A stretch of DNA of 64,000 nucleotides from Hordeum vulgare subsp. vulgare (taxonomy: Eukaryota > Streptophyta > Magnoliopsida > Poales > Poaceae): NCBI RefSeq assembly GCF_904849725.1, contig NC_058519.1:535130316-535194315 (forward strand). Reading direction: 5' to 3'. Below are positions 24,618 through 36,059 of this stretch, piece by piece. How positions within the stretch are numbered: the first letter of the stretch is position 1; the number at the start of each line of letters is the position of its first letter. The position numbers were made by a program, and so were the translations under genes. Below the pieces are notes generated by a model. The model saw nothing but the letters and a program-made list of their open reading frames with translations, ran no database searches and was not told where the DNA came from.

Positions 24618-24872
24618 AATTTTTTTATTCCCGCTTTAAAAATAATGTATTAGAGATGTCGCGGACGTGTGCAAGTGTGTTTGGTCTCAAAATGGTCGAA
24701 GACAACGAAAAGAAACTTCAACTACGAAAGGATGCAAGTTCTAGAAAAATGATGACGAGGAATGTCAATGTAATGCTAATGATGCGATGATGAATGCGAC
24801 AAATAAATAAAATACACAACGAAACTCGAAATAACTAGAAGGCATGTCAAGCGTCGGTCTTAGGTTGTTACA

Positions 24873-25537
24873 TGAAGAGAGATCATCTTCATTCTACGCC
24901 TTTCATGGATTGATAAACTTTAGATCAACTACTTAAAAAAATTATTATTGTTCTATAAAACTGTACGCTTGGAAGACGAATAGAGTCTACAAAAGAAAAG
25001 TTGCATAGTAGACATCAGACCATAACAACCTTCGCGACAAACTTCGCGCGAGGGGGAGGGGGTCACACTATCCGACGCCTCAACGGATGACCGACGACCC
25101 GTGCGTCGCAACCGAGTAGTGTTGGATGTGTCGGGCTCTGACCACAACGGATCCATCGCTGACCTGACGTCTACTGACAGCGTGTAGAATCCGGGCTCCG
25201 ATGAGGAAGAGTAAAACACGGAGACGTCGATGCCTCGAGTCCCATGTGCCTTTACGTGTCTCATGTCCTACTCTACCTCACCGACAATCGAATTTCCACT
25301 CCAAGAAGCTTAACTAGCCGACGGACATGAACACGGCCGGAACAACATGGATGGTTGCCAGCAAAATTTTAGAGTAGTTTTACATTTTATGTAATCGTAT
25401 GAATTTGATTATTTGCAAATGGAGTTCAGATTGTAAAAAAGAATTTGTGTGTCCGCACGTATCTACACATGCACCTCGTGTGGAGGCGGATTTTGCTACT
25501 TATAGTTGTATATGCTCTTACAAGAAACAAATAGTGT
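24873..25537. other. Unassigned spacer
   Basis: Mixed-composition sequence with a CpG-rich patch near 25020-25260 (several CGACG-like runs). The 103-codon minus-strand ORF at 24953-25264 shows no motif I recognise. No repeat ends or gene signals were seen. Confidence 0.4.
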
Positions 25538-25935
25538 AGTGTCAATAATTTCAAAAATTGCTTTTGGAGACTGAGCTTCATTAAAGCTGATTTTTTTTCA
25601 AAATTCATATTTTTATATTTTATTAAAAAATACAGATATACATAAAGGCATAACATACATGTGTGTAAATTTTCAACATGAAATACATTGACATGAAATA
25701 CATTGAATGAGGGTTGCACAAAAATAAAACATGACTTTCCAGCATATACTGTTCATCCATAGTGTCCATGATTTTTTTTTTTACATACAGCATTTTAAGG
25801 TATTTCATTTTAAAATTTCACACGCATAAACATCACATCCTTCTTATATAAAATTTTCAGACTTTTTCAAAACTGAAAAGTTCGAATTTATTTTTCTAAA
25901 AGTTCGGCCATCGTGAAGGCCGAGCTTCAAAATGC
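25538..25935. mobile_element. MITE-like AT-rich element with palindromic termini
   Basis: An AT-rich block whose left end carries the small palindrome AGCTTCATTAAAGCT and whose right end carries CGGCCATCGTGAAGGCCG, both followed or preceded by GAGCTT-like sequence. The interior (long A/T runs, 'atacatgtgtgtaaattttcaacatgaaa', 'cacaaaaataaaacatg') resembles a common Triticeae Mutator-type MITE in my memory. Exact ends and target duplication were not established. Confidence 0.45.
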
Positions 25936-27836
25936 TCCACTCCAATTATTTTCGGTCTTTTAGAAACTTCCACTTGGTCCACCGCGTGTCTTCTTCTTCT
26001 CCACTTGCAAGTCACCGGTGCAAAACATGAGCTGTTCTTCTCCACCGTCCTCGATTGTCACGCCATACACACTGACACGTGGGGCGAGCGGCTGACGTGA
26101 GTTTAGCCAGCTTATCGCGTGCACGTAAGCGTATAGAGCCAGCCAGCCATGGATTACGTGCCAGCGGCGTGGAAGGACGGGACGGGAGACCCGCTAGAGC
26201 CAAGGCATTTGATGCACGGACGGATGGATGGATAGAGCCATCGCAGACGGACGGATGGGCGTTGTCTGTTGGCCGCCTACACGTGCACCACGCGGGGCGC
26301 ACACGTGGTGCTCTGCGTGACGGAGCGTCTCCGCCGGATCGCGCCCGATCGGGCGTGCGCGTCCCGGAACCTCACGCGGATAAGCGTGACTGCGTGCGTG
26401 GTGGACCGGTTCCACGGACGGATCCCCTTCGCCACCGGCTACCGGCCCCCGGCCCCGGCGCTATCGCTTTGGATTCGCTGGTTGGGCTTGGACGGCCGAG
26501 CTTCCGACTCGAGATCGAGATAGGGTCGTCGTTGAGCCCATAAAAAAGGACACGTTTTTTTCTCCCCGTCGCAAAATGGAAAACGCGGCTTGAGATCAAT
26601 AACGATTTCATTTCACGTAGTACAGTACAACACGAGACGTACCAGTACGAAAAAACAAATGCGCCTTCTTCCAAGGAGATAAGGCGTAGTACGCATTAAC
26701 TAACGCATCTCCTGATTGGTTACGCGACCGTGACGTGATAGCGTGATGCGATCGGTTGGGCGATAGTAGAGCGGGGGATTCGAGGCGTTCAAGTTTGGTG
26801 GCTCCGGTTTGTTTCCGAAGGGAAAAAAGGCCATTACCTGCCGCGGCCATGAATGCGACGCCTTATTTCCTGTTTCCTTGCCTTTTCCACGGTCCATGCT
26901 GCCGGACCTCTCGTTCTCCTCCTCCTCTACGTGGCGTAGGCGCCCGCGGTGGCAGCGTTTCAACACGTCTCCGCCCACGGGCTCCTTCGCGGCGAAGCAC
27001 GCGTCGCCGTCGGTCCGGTAAACGACCCGATCTGCCGCCTTGCCTCTGCATAGGGTGGATGGATCCCTTTTTCACTGCTTGTAGCAGCGGCTGGTGGTTC
27101 CTGTCTGTCAGCGCTTACGTGCGCGTGGCACGGTTGCGCGTGTCGCGGCTTGGCGGGCACGAAAGCTTCCGCCCGGTCTTCGTCCACTGGGAAAAGTCGG
27201 GTGCGGCCGTGACCGCTGCAGCACTGCGGCAGGCACACGCGCTCGTGTGGTCGTGTCGTTGCCTGGTGGCAAGCGGAGGAGGGAGGGGCGCGCAGGCGGC
27301 GAAAAGGCCGCTCGTTTTGTTGCGCCATTTTTTTATGCCTGCCGGAGGAAAGCGAGCAAAAGCGTGGATTGTCTTTCGACCTGGTACTGAGTCTGAGTGC
27401 GTACGTGATGTTGGTTGACTCACTCGTGTGGCTCCTTGCTTCCTTCCCGCGGTGGTTTCTTCCTTCTTTTTGATGTTTCTGATGTATAGCCAGCTACTCA
27501 GCTGGCGGTGCACTGGAGTGTTCTGGGTCGAGAAGCGGCGTCTCGGGGAGCTTCGCGAGGATGAGCAGGGAGATTGGGCTCGGGCGAACTGTGCTGGCGC
27601 TCTGGGGCATGCCACAGTCGTGGTCACCATGCTAAAAGCATGCTCTGGGGTGCCAAGGGGTTTAAGATCTTTTCTGGGTGGATTTTCATTACTGGTTTGA
27701 GCAACGTGGAGGGAGGAGAGCCCCAAGCTTGAAATGTGACAGTGCAAAAGTTTTCAAACTCCAAAACAACATCAAAATGTTGGTGCTTGGCAACTGGTGA
27801 TCATCAAGCCTGGATTTAAAGTTTCTCTCATGTGAC
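25936..27836. other. GC-rich, CpG-rich island without a recognised gene
   Basis: Composition changes sharply to GC-rich at about 26040-27600, with many CG dinucleotides and ACGTG-type motifs (ACACGTGG near 26070 and 26300). Several overlapping ORFs exist on both strands (26079-26543 +, 26756-27418 +, 27115-27747 -). They are Arg/Pro/Ala-rich, mutually overlapping and show no domain. It could be a low-copy promoter or gene edge, or part of a DNA transposon. I see no splice-consistent coding structure. Confidence 0.4.
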
Positions 27837-27839
27837 TTA

Positions 27840-28194
27840 GGCCCTGTTTGTTTCAGAAGTTGTCAGACTTTTTTTTTAGTCCCAACTAAAAAGCCCTAGT
27901 CCATATCTGTTTGTTTTCATGGACTAAACATACACTATAGGTCATTAAATGACATGCAAAAAGACCATATTACCCCTACTAATGTACTGGAAGTTATTAA
28001 ACGACATGCTAAAAGTAGGGGCACTGTTGAAAAAAAGCCAAAAAAGTCCTAAAAAGACGCTCCCATAGGGACTTCTTCCTTTAGTCCAGATACCCCTTTT
28101 AATCCCTAAAAATCCCTCCTGTTTGTTTCACATGGTACTAAAAGGAACTTCTTTTAATCCCTACATCAAAAAGTCCTTGAAAACAAACACCACC
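27840..28194. mobile_element. PIF/Harbinger-type MITE
   Basis: A 355-bp element with imperfect terminal inverted repeats. The left end reads GGCCCTGTTTGTTTCAG and the right end, reverse-complemented, reads GGTGGTGTTTGTTTTCA. It is flanked by TTA on both sides (27837-27839 and 28195-28197). The G-G-rich GTTTG terminus and TTA duplication are typical of PIF/Harbinger (Tourist) MITEs. The interior has inverted AGTCC/GGACT-like runs and no ORF. Confidence 0.75.
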
Positions 28195-28197
28195 TTA

Positions 28198-28764
28198 TTC
28201 GGGATGACGGTTCAACTGACAAAAAACCATATAAAAAGGATCATGAAAATACACTTATTTCACAAAGTGCCAAAAAGGATAGAAAGTTTTTTTTTGGGGG
28301 GGGGGGGGGTGCTATGCTCCAAAATAGAGCAAGCCTGGGTCCAAGCTTGCTTATATATGCTTCATATATGCATATGAGAGTGTCTATAAATAATTTCTAC
28401 ATCATCAAAAAATATAGGTGCTTCACAATGGCATCAAATGGATAACTGGTTTCCAAGGCTCCCATGCAAATGAGATAAATTTTGTGTCATTGCATGTCAC
28501 TATATTCGTAGGACAAGGTCCATGAAGGATAGAGCGACATCCAGATAATGCTCGATCATAAAAATCCGATCCAGTCGGACTCTTATACGTCCAACCGACA
28601 TCCCTCATATCTAGCCCATAATATATAGAACGGATGTCGAGGCCCGGTCACGTCTAATTGACGGGCAAGACCTACACGGCCCCATGTCTAAACACAACAG
28701 TCCAATGAGTGTCGCCGCTCTGGCGCCGACACACTACTCGTGACTCCCAATCCGACAATTTAAG
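28198..28764. other. Unassigned spacer with a T9G14 homopolymer block
   Basis: Contains a run of about nine T followed by about fourteen G near 28288-28310. The rest has no repeat ends or conserved coding signal that I can see. Possibly upstream sequence of the decayed coding remnant that follows. Confidence 0.4.
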
Positions 28765-29154
28765 TTGGCTGGCGGAACCCCAAGCATAGCCACTCCCATT
28801 TCCACAATATCCTTCCCTTTTGCGTTGCCACCGTCCAATCCGATGTTACTCATTGCCCGACAACGGATCATCGTGTATTCCATGCTCACTCTAGAGCGGC
28901 AGTTGGAGCTCCTAAAGGAGAACCGAGCAAGGCACATCGCTTGGATTGCAGACGGGCTGCCTCCAGACTCTGTGGAGTAGGAGAAGGAAGAGGACCAGGA
29001 GCATGCGCAGGATGTGAACATGAAGAACGAAGATGAGGCGGATATGACGCTTCCGATCGTCAGATTGGGAATGGGCGACACCCTCGTGGAGTTTGGGATG
29101 AACCAAGCGGAGGAGGCGGCGGAGTACACGCCATCCTTGACTCCTTCCAATTAG
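28765..29154 (+). pseudogene. Decayed hypothetical coding remnant
   Basis: One frame runs from an ATG at 28765 to a stop at 29152-29154 (129 codons), broken only by a TAG at 28978-28980. Composition is protein-like: a basic, Leu-rich helix (LERQLELLKENRARHIAW), then a Glu/Asp-rich stretch, then an acidic tail. I do not recognise the family. Such short acidic or coiled pieces are common in grass DNA transposons and in captured gene fragments. Continued codon-like sequence to about 29330 cannot be joined without frame changes. No promoter or splice sites stand out. Confidence 0.35.
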
Positions 29155-29973
29155 AGACCAAGGTGAAGGCCAACCGCCACTACCTCCGCATGGCATGAGG
29201 GAGGTCGACGAACTCTTCACTAACTTGGAGTCTAACAAAGAGCCGGAGCTACATGCGACGACCAATGTCCAGGAGGCCGGTTCATGGGCTATGCGATCTT
29301 GGAGATCGTCTATATCTTTGATGACGAGTAGTTTAGGATAGGTTTATATGTTTTGTACTTACAAGATATAAGATGTCTTAAAACTTGGCCACGAAAACGG
29401 GAGCACGCCTCCAAACGCAACCGCCGCCTCTACTCCAAAAAAGCTAGGGTTCATGCCTCTCGCGAGCGCCGCCGTAGGTCCACCTTGTCTCCGGTGGCCC
29501 TAGGGCCATGGAGGCGCAGTGGTTCATGCCAAGTGCCGGTGGAAGGACTTCGTTTTTAGCCGTTTCTTTCAGTTTTGTTAGGATTTGTGTCCTACTCAGG
29601 AAGACGAGACGACAACGGCTTTTTGAAGATGGAATAAAAGGTTTCCCCGTCTAGCCCCTGTTCGAGCGATACGTCTATATCGTTGGTGCGCTTGTGAAGA
29701 TGTGTCTCCGGCGGATCTATCTTTGATGGATATGCTCGGATCTCGTCGTTGTTCATCTACGTTCGTGTGTCTTTGGATTGGGTCCTTCCGATCTATGTTA
29801 TTTTTCATCGACGACGATTGCTGTTCTGGTGTGCTGATCCTATAGGGCCTTAGCACGATGACTTCCCGACTGTCTACTATAACAAGTTGTGCCCGACTTC
29901 GGCTGTGGAGGGATGATGACGATGGTGCGCCTTCGGCTCGCTTCAGTGCTTGTAGTCATCGCTAGGTGGTCTA
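29155..29973 (+). other. Low-copy or LINE-like remnant sequence
   Basis: It includes a GC-rich CGCCGCC/CTAGGGTT-type patch (29380-29560) and then TG-rich text ending 'cgcttcagtgcttgtagtcatcgctaggtggtct'. This recalls grass LINE 3' regions, but no reverse transcriptase or endonuclease piece and no poly-A tail is visible. It is cut at 29973 by the copia LTR. Confidence 0.3.
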
Positions 29974-31785
29974 TGTTGGGGAACGTCGCATGGGAAACAA
30001 AATTTTTCCTACGCGCACGAAGACCTATCATGGTGATGTCCATCTACGAGAGGGGATGAGTGATCTACGTACCCTTGTAGATCGCACAGCAGAAGCATTA
30101 GTAAACGCGGTTGATGTAGTGGAACGTCCTCACGTCCCTCGATCCGCCCCGCGAACAATCCCGCGATCAGTCCCACGATCTAGTACCGAACGGACGGCAC
30201 CTCCGCGTTCAGCACACGTACAGCTCGACGATGATCTCGGCCTTCTTGATCCAGCAAGAGAGACGGAGAGGTAGAAGAGTTCTCCGGCAGCGTGATGGCG
30301 CTCCGGAGGTTGGTGATGACCTTGTCTCAGCAGGGCTCCGCCCGAGCTCCGCAGAAACTCGATCTAGAGGAAAAACCGTGGAGGTATGTGGTCGGGCTGC
30401 CGTGGAAAAGTCGTCTCAAATCAGCCCTAAAACCTCCGTATATATAGGTGGGAGGGAGGGGACCTTGCCTTGGGGCTCAAGGAGCCCCAAGGGGGTCGCC
30501 CGAGTCCAAGGGGGAAGGCTCCCCCCCCAAACCGAGTTGGACTTGGTTTGGTGGGTGGGAGTCCTTCCTTCCCTTCCCACCTCCTTTTTTTTTCTTTTCT
30601 CTTTGATTTTCTTTCCTAGGCGCATAGGGCCCTTTTGGGCTGTCCCACCAGCCCACTAAGGGCTGGTGCGCCACCCTCAAGGCCTATGGGCTTCCCCGGG
30701 GTGGGTTGCCCCCCCGGTGAACTCACGGAACCCATTCGTCATTCCCGGCACATTCCCGGTAACTCCGAAAACCTTCCGGTAATCAAATGAGGTCATCCTA
30801 TATATCAATCTTCGTTTCCGGACCATTCCGGAAACCCTCGTGACGTCCGTGATCTCATCCGGGACTCGAACAACATTCGGTAACCAACCATATAACTCAA
30901 ATACGCATAAAACAACGTCGAACCTTAAGTGTGCAGACCCTGCGGGTTCGAGAACTATGTAGACATGACCCGAGAGACTCCTCGGTCAATATCCAATAGC
31001 AGGACCTGGATGCCCATATTGGATCCTACATATTCTACGAAGATCTTATCGTTTGAACCTCAGTGCCAAGGGTTCATATAATCCCGTATGTCATTCCCTT
31101 TGTCCTTCGGTATGTTACTTGCCCGAGATTCGATCATCAGTATCCGCATACCTATTTCAATCTCGTTTACCGACAAGTCTCTTTACTTGTTCCGTAATAC
31201 AAGATCCCACAACTTACACTAAGTCACATTGCTTGCAAGGCTTGTGTGTGATGTTGTATTACCGAGTGGGCCCCGAGATACCTCTCCGTCATACGGAGTG
31301 ACAAATCCCAGTCTTGATCCATACTAACTCAACGAACACCTTTGGAGATACCTATAGAGCATCTTTATAGTCACCCAGTTACGTTGCGACGTTTGATACA
31401 CATAAAGCATTCCTCCGATGTCAGTGAGTTATATGATCTCATGGTCATAGGAACAAATACTTGACACGCAGAAAACAGTAGCAACAAAATGACATGATCA
31501 ACATGCTACGTCTATTAGTTTGGGTCTAGTCCATCACATGATTCTCCTAATGATGTGATCCCGTTATCAAGTAACAATATTTGCCTATGGCGAGGAAACC
31601 TTGACCATCTTTGATCAATGAGCTAGTCAACTAGAGGCTTACTAGGGACAGTGTTTTGTCTATGTATCCACACAAGTATTGTGTTTCCAATCAATACAAT
31701 TATAACATGGATAATAAACGATTATCATGACCAAAGAAATATAATAATAACTAATTATTATTGCCTCTAGGGCATATTTCCAACA
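29974..31785 (-). mobile_element. BARE/WIS/Angela copia 3' LTR, minus strand
   Basis: 1812 bp. On the minus strand it starts TGTTGGAAATATGCCCTAGAGGC at 31785 and ends ...TTCCCATGCGACGTTCCCCAACA at 29974. Both are hallmark ends of the Triticeae BARE/WIS/Angela group. The purine tract GTGGGAGAC lies just inside (31786 on), so this is the 3' LTR. A TATATATA box sits near 30436-30445. The promoter-proximal segment, about 30460-30770, differs strongly from that of the other LTR. Confidence 0.92.
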
Positions 31786-34700
31786 GTCTCCCACTTGCAC
31801 TAGAGTCAATAATCTAGTTCACATCACCATGTGATTTCAACGAATCCAACACCCATATAGTTCTGGGGTCTGATCACGTCTTGCTCGTGAGAGAGGTTTT
31901 AGTCAACGGTTCTGAAACTTTCAGATCCGTGCGTTCTTTACAAATCTTTATGTCATCTTATAGATGCTGCTACTACGTGCTATTCGGAAATGCTCCAAAT
32001 ATCTACTCTACTATACGAATCCGTTTCACTACTCATAGTTATTCGATTAGTGTCAAAGCTTGCATCGACGTAACCCTTTACGACGAACTCTTTAACCACC
32101 TCCATAATCGAGAAAAATTCCTTAGTCTATTTAGTTACTAAGGATAACTTTGACCGTTGATCAGTGATTCAATCCTGGATCACTCTGTGTACCTCTTAAC
32201 AGACTTGCTGCAAGGCACACTTCAGTTGCGGTACTCAGCATGACATACTTTAGAGTCTACGGCTAAGGCATAGAAGACAGCCTTCGTCTATTCTCTTTAT
32301 TCTGCCGTGGTCGGGTTTTGAGTCTTACTCAAATTCACACCTTACAACACAGTCAAGAACTCCTTCTTTGCTGATCTATTTCGAATTCCTTCAAAAACTT
32401 GTCAAGGCATGCATCTTGTTGAAACTTCTATTAAGCGTTTTGATCTATCTCCATAGATCTTGATGCTCAACGTTCAAGTAGCTCAATCCAGGTATTCCTT
32501 TGAAAAACTCCTTTCAAACAACCTTTTATGCTTCACAGAAATTCTACATTACTTCTGATCAACAATATGTCAACCACATATACTTATCAGAAATTCTATA
32601 GTGCTCCCACTCACTTCTTTGGAAATACAAGTTTCTCATAAACCTTGTACAAACCCAAAATCTTTGATCATCTCATCAAAGTGTATATTCCAACTCCGAG
32701 ATGCTTGCACCAGTCCATTGAAGGATCGCTGGAGCTTGCATACTTGTTAGTATCTTTAGGATCGACAAAACCTCGTGGTTGTATCACATACAATGTTTGC
32801 TCAAGGAAACCGTCGAGGAAACAATGCTTTGACATCCTATGTGCAATATTTCATAAATAATGCAGCAACTACTAACATAATTCTGACAGACTTTCATCAT
32901 CGCTACGAGTGAGAAAGTCTCATCATAGTCAACTGTTTGATCTTGTCGGAAACATCTTTGCGACAAGTTGAGCTTTTCTTAATAGTGACTTATCACCATC
33001 ATCGTCTGTCTTCCTTTTAAAGATCCATCTTTACTCAATAGTCCTATGACCATCAAGTAGTTCTTCCAAAGTCTACACTTTGTTTTCATACATGGATCCT
33101 CTCTCGGATTTCATGGCATGAACTGCAAAACAATTTCCACATTGTCTTAACTGCGTACCAAAACTCGTAACTCAGATATTTATTTCTATGATCATATCGT
33201 AGACAGTTTATCCTCTTGTTACGACGAACTTCACTCCTGAAACAGAACTGAACTTTTCAATATTTCAGACTTGTGATTCATTAAGTAAATACTCTTGTAT
33301 CTACTCAAATCGTCATTGAAGTAAGAACATAATGATATCCACTGCGTGCCTCAGCACCCATTGGACTGCATACATCAAAATGTATCACTTCCAACAAGTT
33401 ACTATCTTGTTTCATCTCAATGAAAACAAGGCCTTGCTCATGTGGTATGATTTGCATGTCACTAGTGATTCAAAATCAAGTGAGTATAAAGATCCATCAA
33501 CATGGAGCCTCTTCATGCAATTTATACCAACATGACTCAAGCGGCAGTGCCACAAGTAAGTGGTACTATCATCATTACCTCGTATCTTTTGGCACCAATA
33601 TCATGAACATGTGTAACACTACGATCGAGATTCAATAAACCATTGAAGGTGATTATTCAAGCAAATAGAGTAACCATTATTCTCTTTAAATGAATAATCG
33701 TATTGCAATAAACACGATCCAATCATGTTCATGCTTAACGCAAGCACCAAATAACAATTATTTAGGTTTAACACCAATCCCGATGGTAGAGGGAGTGTGC
33801 GACGTTTGATCATATCAACCTTGGAAACACTTCCAACACGTATCGTCACCTCGCCTTTAGCTAGTCTCCGTTTATGCCGTAGCTTTCATTTCGTGTTACT
33901 AATCACTTAGCAACCGAACCGGTATCCAATACCCTCGTGCTACTAGGAGTACTAGTAAAGTACACATCAACATCATGTATATAAAATATACTTCTTTCGA
34001 CTTTTGCCAGCCTTCTTATCTACCAAGTATCTAGAGTTGCTCCGCCTCAGTGACCGTTCCCCTCATAACAGAAGCACTTAGTCCCGGGCTTGGGTTTAAT
34101 CTGGGGTCTCTTCATTAGTGCAGCAACTGCTTTTCCGTTTCACGAAGTATCCCTTCTAGCCCTTGCCTTTATCGAAACTTAGTGGTTTTACTAACCATCA
34201 ACTATTGATGCTCCTTCTTGATTTCTACTTTCGGAGTGTCAAACATCGCGAATCGCTCAAGGATCATTGTATCTATCCTTGATATGTTATAGTTCATCAC
34301 GAAGCTCTCACAGCTTGGTTGCAGTGACTTTGGAGAACCATCACTATCTTATCTGGAAGATTAACTCCCACTTGATTCAAGCGATTGTCGTACTCAGATA
34401 ATCTGAGCACACGCTCAACGATTGAGATTTTCTCCTTTACTTCGTGGACAAAGAATCTTGTCGGAGGTCTCATACCTCTTAACAAGGGCACAAGCATGAA
34501 ATCACAATTTCATCTCTTTAGAACATCTCTTATGTTCCGTGACGTTTCAAAACGTCTTCGGCGCCTTGCTTCTAAGCCATTAAGTATTTTGCACTGAACT
34601 ATCGTGTAGTCATCAGAAACGTGTATGTCGGATATTCACAACATCTACAGACGACGCTCGAGGTGCAGCACACCGAGTGGTGCATTAAGGACATAAGCCT

Positions 34701-36059
34701 TCTGCGCAGCAACGAGGACAATCCTCGGTTTTACAGAGTCAGTCTGCAAAGTTTGCTACTATCAAATTTCAACTAAAATTTCTCTAGGAACATATAAAAA
34801 TAGTAGAGCTATAGCGCAAGCTACATCGTAATTCGCAAAGACCATTAGACTATGTTCATGACAATTAGTTCAATTAATCATATTACTTAAGAACTCCCAC
34901 TCAAAAAGTACATCTCTCTAGTCATTTGAGTGGTACATGATCCAAATCCACTATCTCAAGTCCGATCATCACGTGAGTCGAGAATAGTTTCAGTGGTAAG
35001 CATCTCTATGCTAATCATATGAACTATACGATTCATGCTCGACCTTTCGGTCTCATGTGTTCCGAGGCCATGTCTACACATGCTAGGCTCGTCAAGCTTA
35101 ACCCGAGTGTTCCGCGTGTGCAACTGTTTTGCACCCGTTGTATGTGAAGTTGAGTCTATCACACCCGATCATCAGTGGTGTCTCGAAAGGAAGAACTATC
35201 GCAACGGTGCGCAGTCGGGGAGAACACAATTTCGTCTTGAAATTTTAGCGAGACATCACCTCATAATGCTATCGTCGTTCTAAGCAAGATAAGGTGCATA
35301 AAAGATTAACATCACATGCAATTCATAAGTGACATGATATGGCCATCATCATGTGCTTCTTGATCTCCATCACCAAAGCACCGGCACGATCTTCTTGTCA
35401 CCGGCGTCACACCATGATCTCCATCAACGTGTCGCCATCGGGGTTGTCGTGCTAGTCATGCTCTTACCACTAAAGCTACGTCCTAGCAATATAGTAAACA
35501 CACATGCAAGCACAAACGTTAGTTTAAAGACAACCCTATGGCTCCTGCCGGTTGCCGTACCATCGACGTGCAAGTCGATATTAACTATTACAACATGATC
35601 ATCTCATACATCCAATATATCACATCACATCGTTGGCCATATCACATCACAAGCATACCCTGCAAAAACAAGTTAGACGTCCTCTAATTGTTGTTGCATG
35701 TTTTACGTGGTGACCATGGGTATCTAGTAGGATCGCATCTTACTTACGCAAACACCACAACGGAGATATATGAATTGCTATTTAACCTCATCCAAGGACC
35801 TCCTCGGTCAAATCCGATTCAACTAAAGTTGGAGAAACCGACACTCGCCGGTCATCTTTGAGCAACGGAGTTACTCGTAGCGATGAAACCAGTCTCTCGT
35901 AAGCGTATGAGTAATGTCGGTCCGAGCCGCTTCGATCCAACAATACCGCGGAATCAAGAGAAGACTAAGGAGGGCAGCAAAACACACGTCACCACGCACA
36001 AAAACTTTTGTGTTCTACTCGAGATTACATCTACGCATGAACCTAGATCATGATGCCAC
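31786..36059 (-). pseudogene. Decayed copia gag-pol interior
   Basis: Reading from 36059 downward, the interior has a copia-type leader (GGTTCATGCGTAG, near 36040). A degenerate gag zinc knuckle lies near 34030-34095 (Cys and GNGH still visible, followed by a stop). A GAG-pre-integrase piece lies at 33619-33849 (LVLNLNNCYLVLAL), and a reverse transcriptase remnant near 32740-32830 (IQPRGFVDPKD-like). The purine tract is at the end near 31786. Every domain is broken by stops or frameshifts; the longest ORF is about 120 codons. At 4.27 kb the interior is shorter than that of intact BARE-type elements (about 5 kb), so deletions are likely. The primer site (TGGCATCATGATCT) is degraded from the usual TGGTATCAGAGC. 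Confidence 0.85.

Larger units (their letters stand above)
19101..24872 (-). mobile_element. Probable giant decayed gypsy LTR (Tekay-like), minus strand
   Basis: On the minus strand it begins TGTAACAACCTAAGACC at 24872. It has a TATA-like ATATTTAAAACC near 24165, then a GC-rich leader (AACCCTAGCC, Pro/Ser-coding) interrupted by a solo LTR, then AT-rich sequence. Near 19340-19400 it ends with a block like other grass Tekay LTRs (a 'gtggaagcacccctcc...gtgcccacggttatgtggcaac'-type run). This order (TGTAAC start, TATA, CCCTAGCC leader, long AT-rich R/U5) parallels the 3.3-kb LTR at 41523. The low-coordinate end is not resolved, and no primer site or gag was seen. Between about 19700 and 21950 there is only AT-rich sequence with no gene. 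Confidence 0.5.

Noticed and set aside
26756..27418. 220-codon plus-strand ORF (and the 210-codon minus-strand ORF at 27115-27747) as genes
   Set aside because: They overlap each other on opposite strands in CpG-rich DNA, lack any domain and have Arg/Pro/Ser-biased composition.
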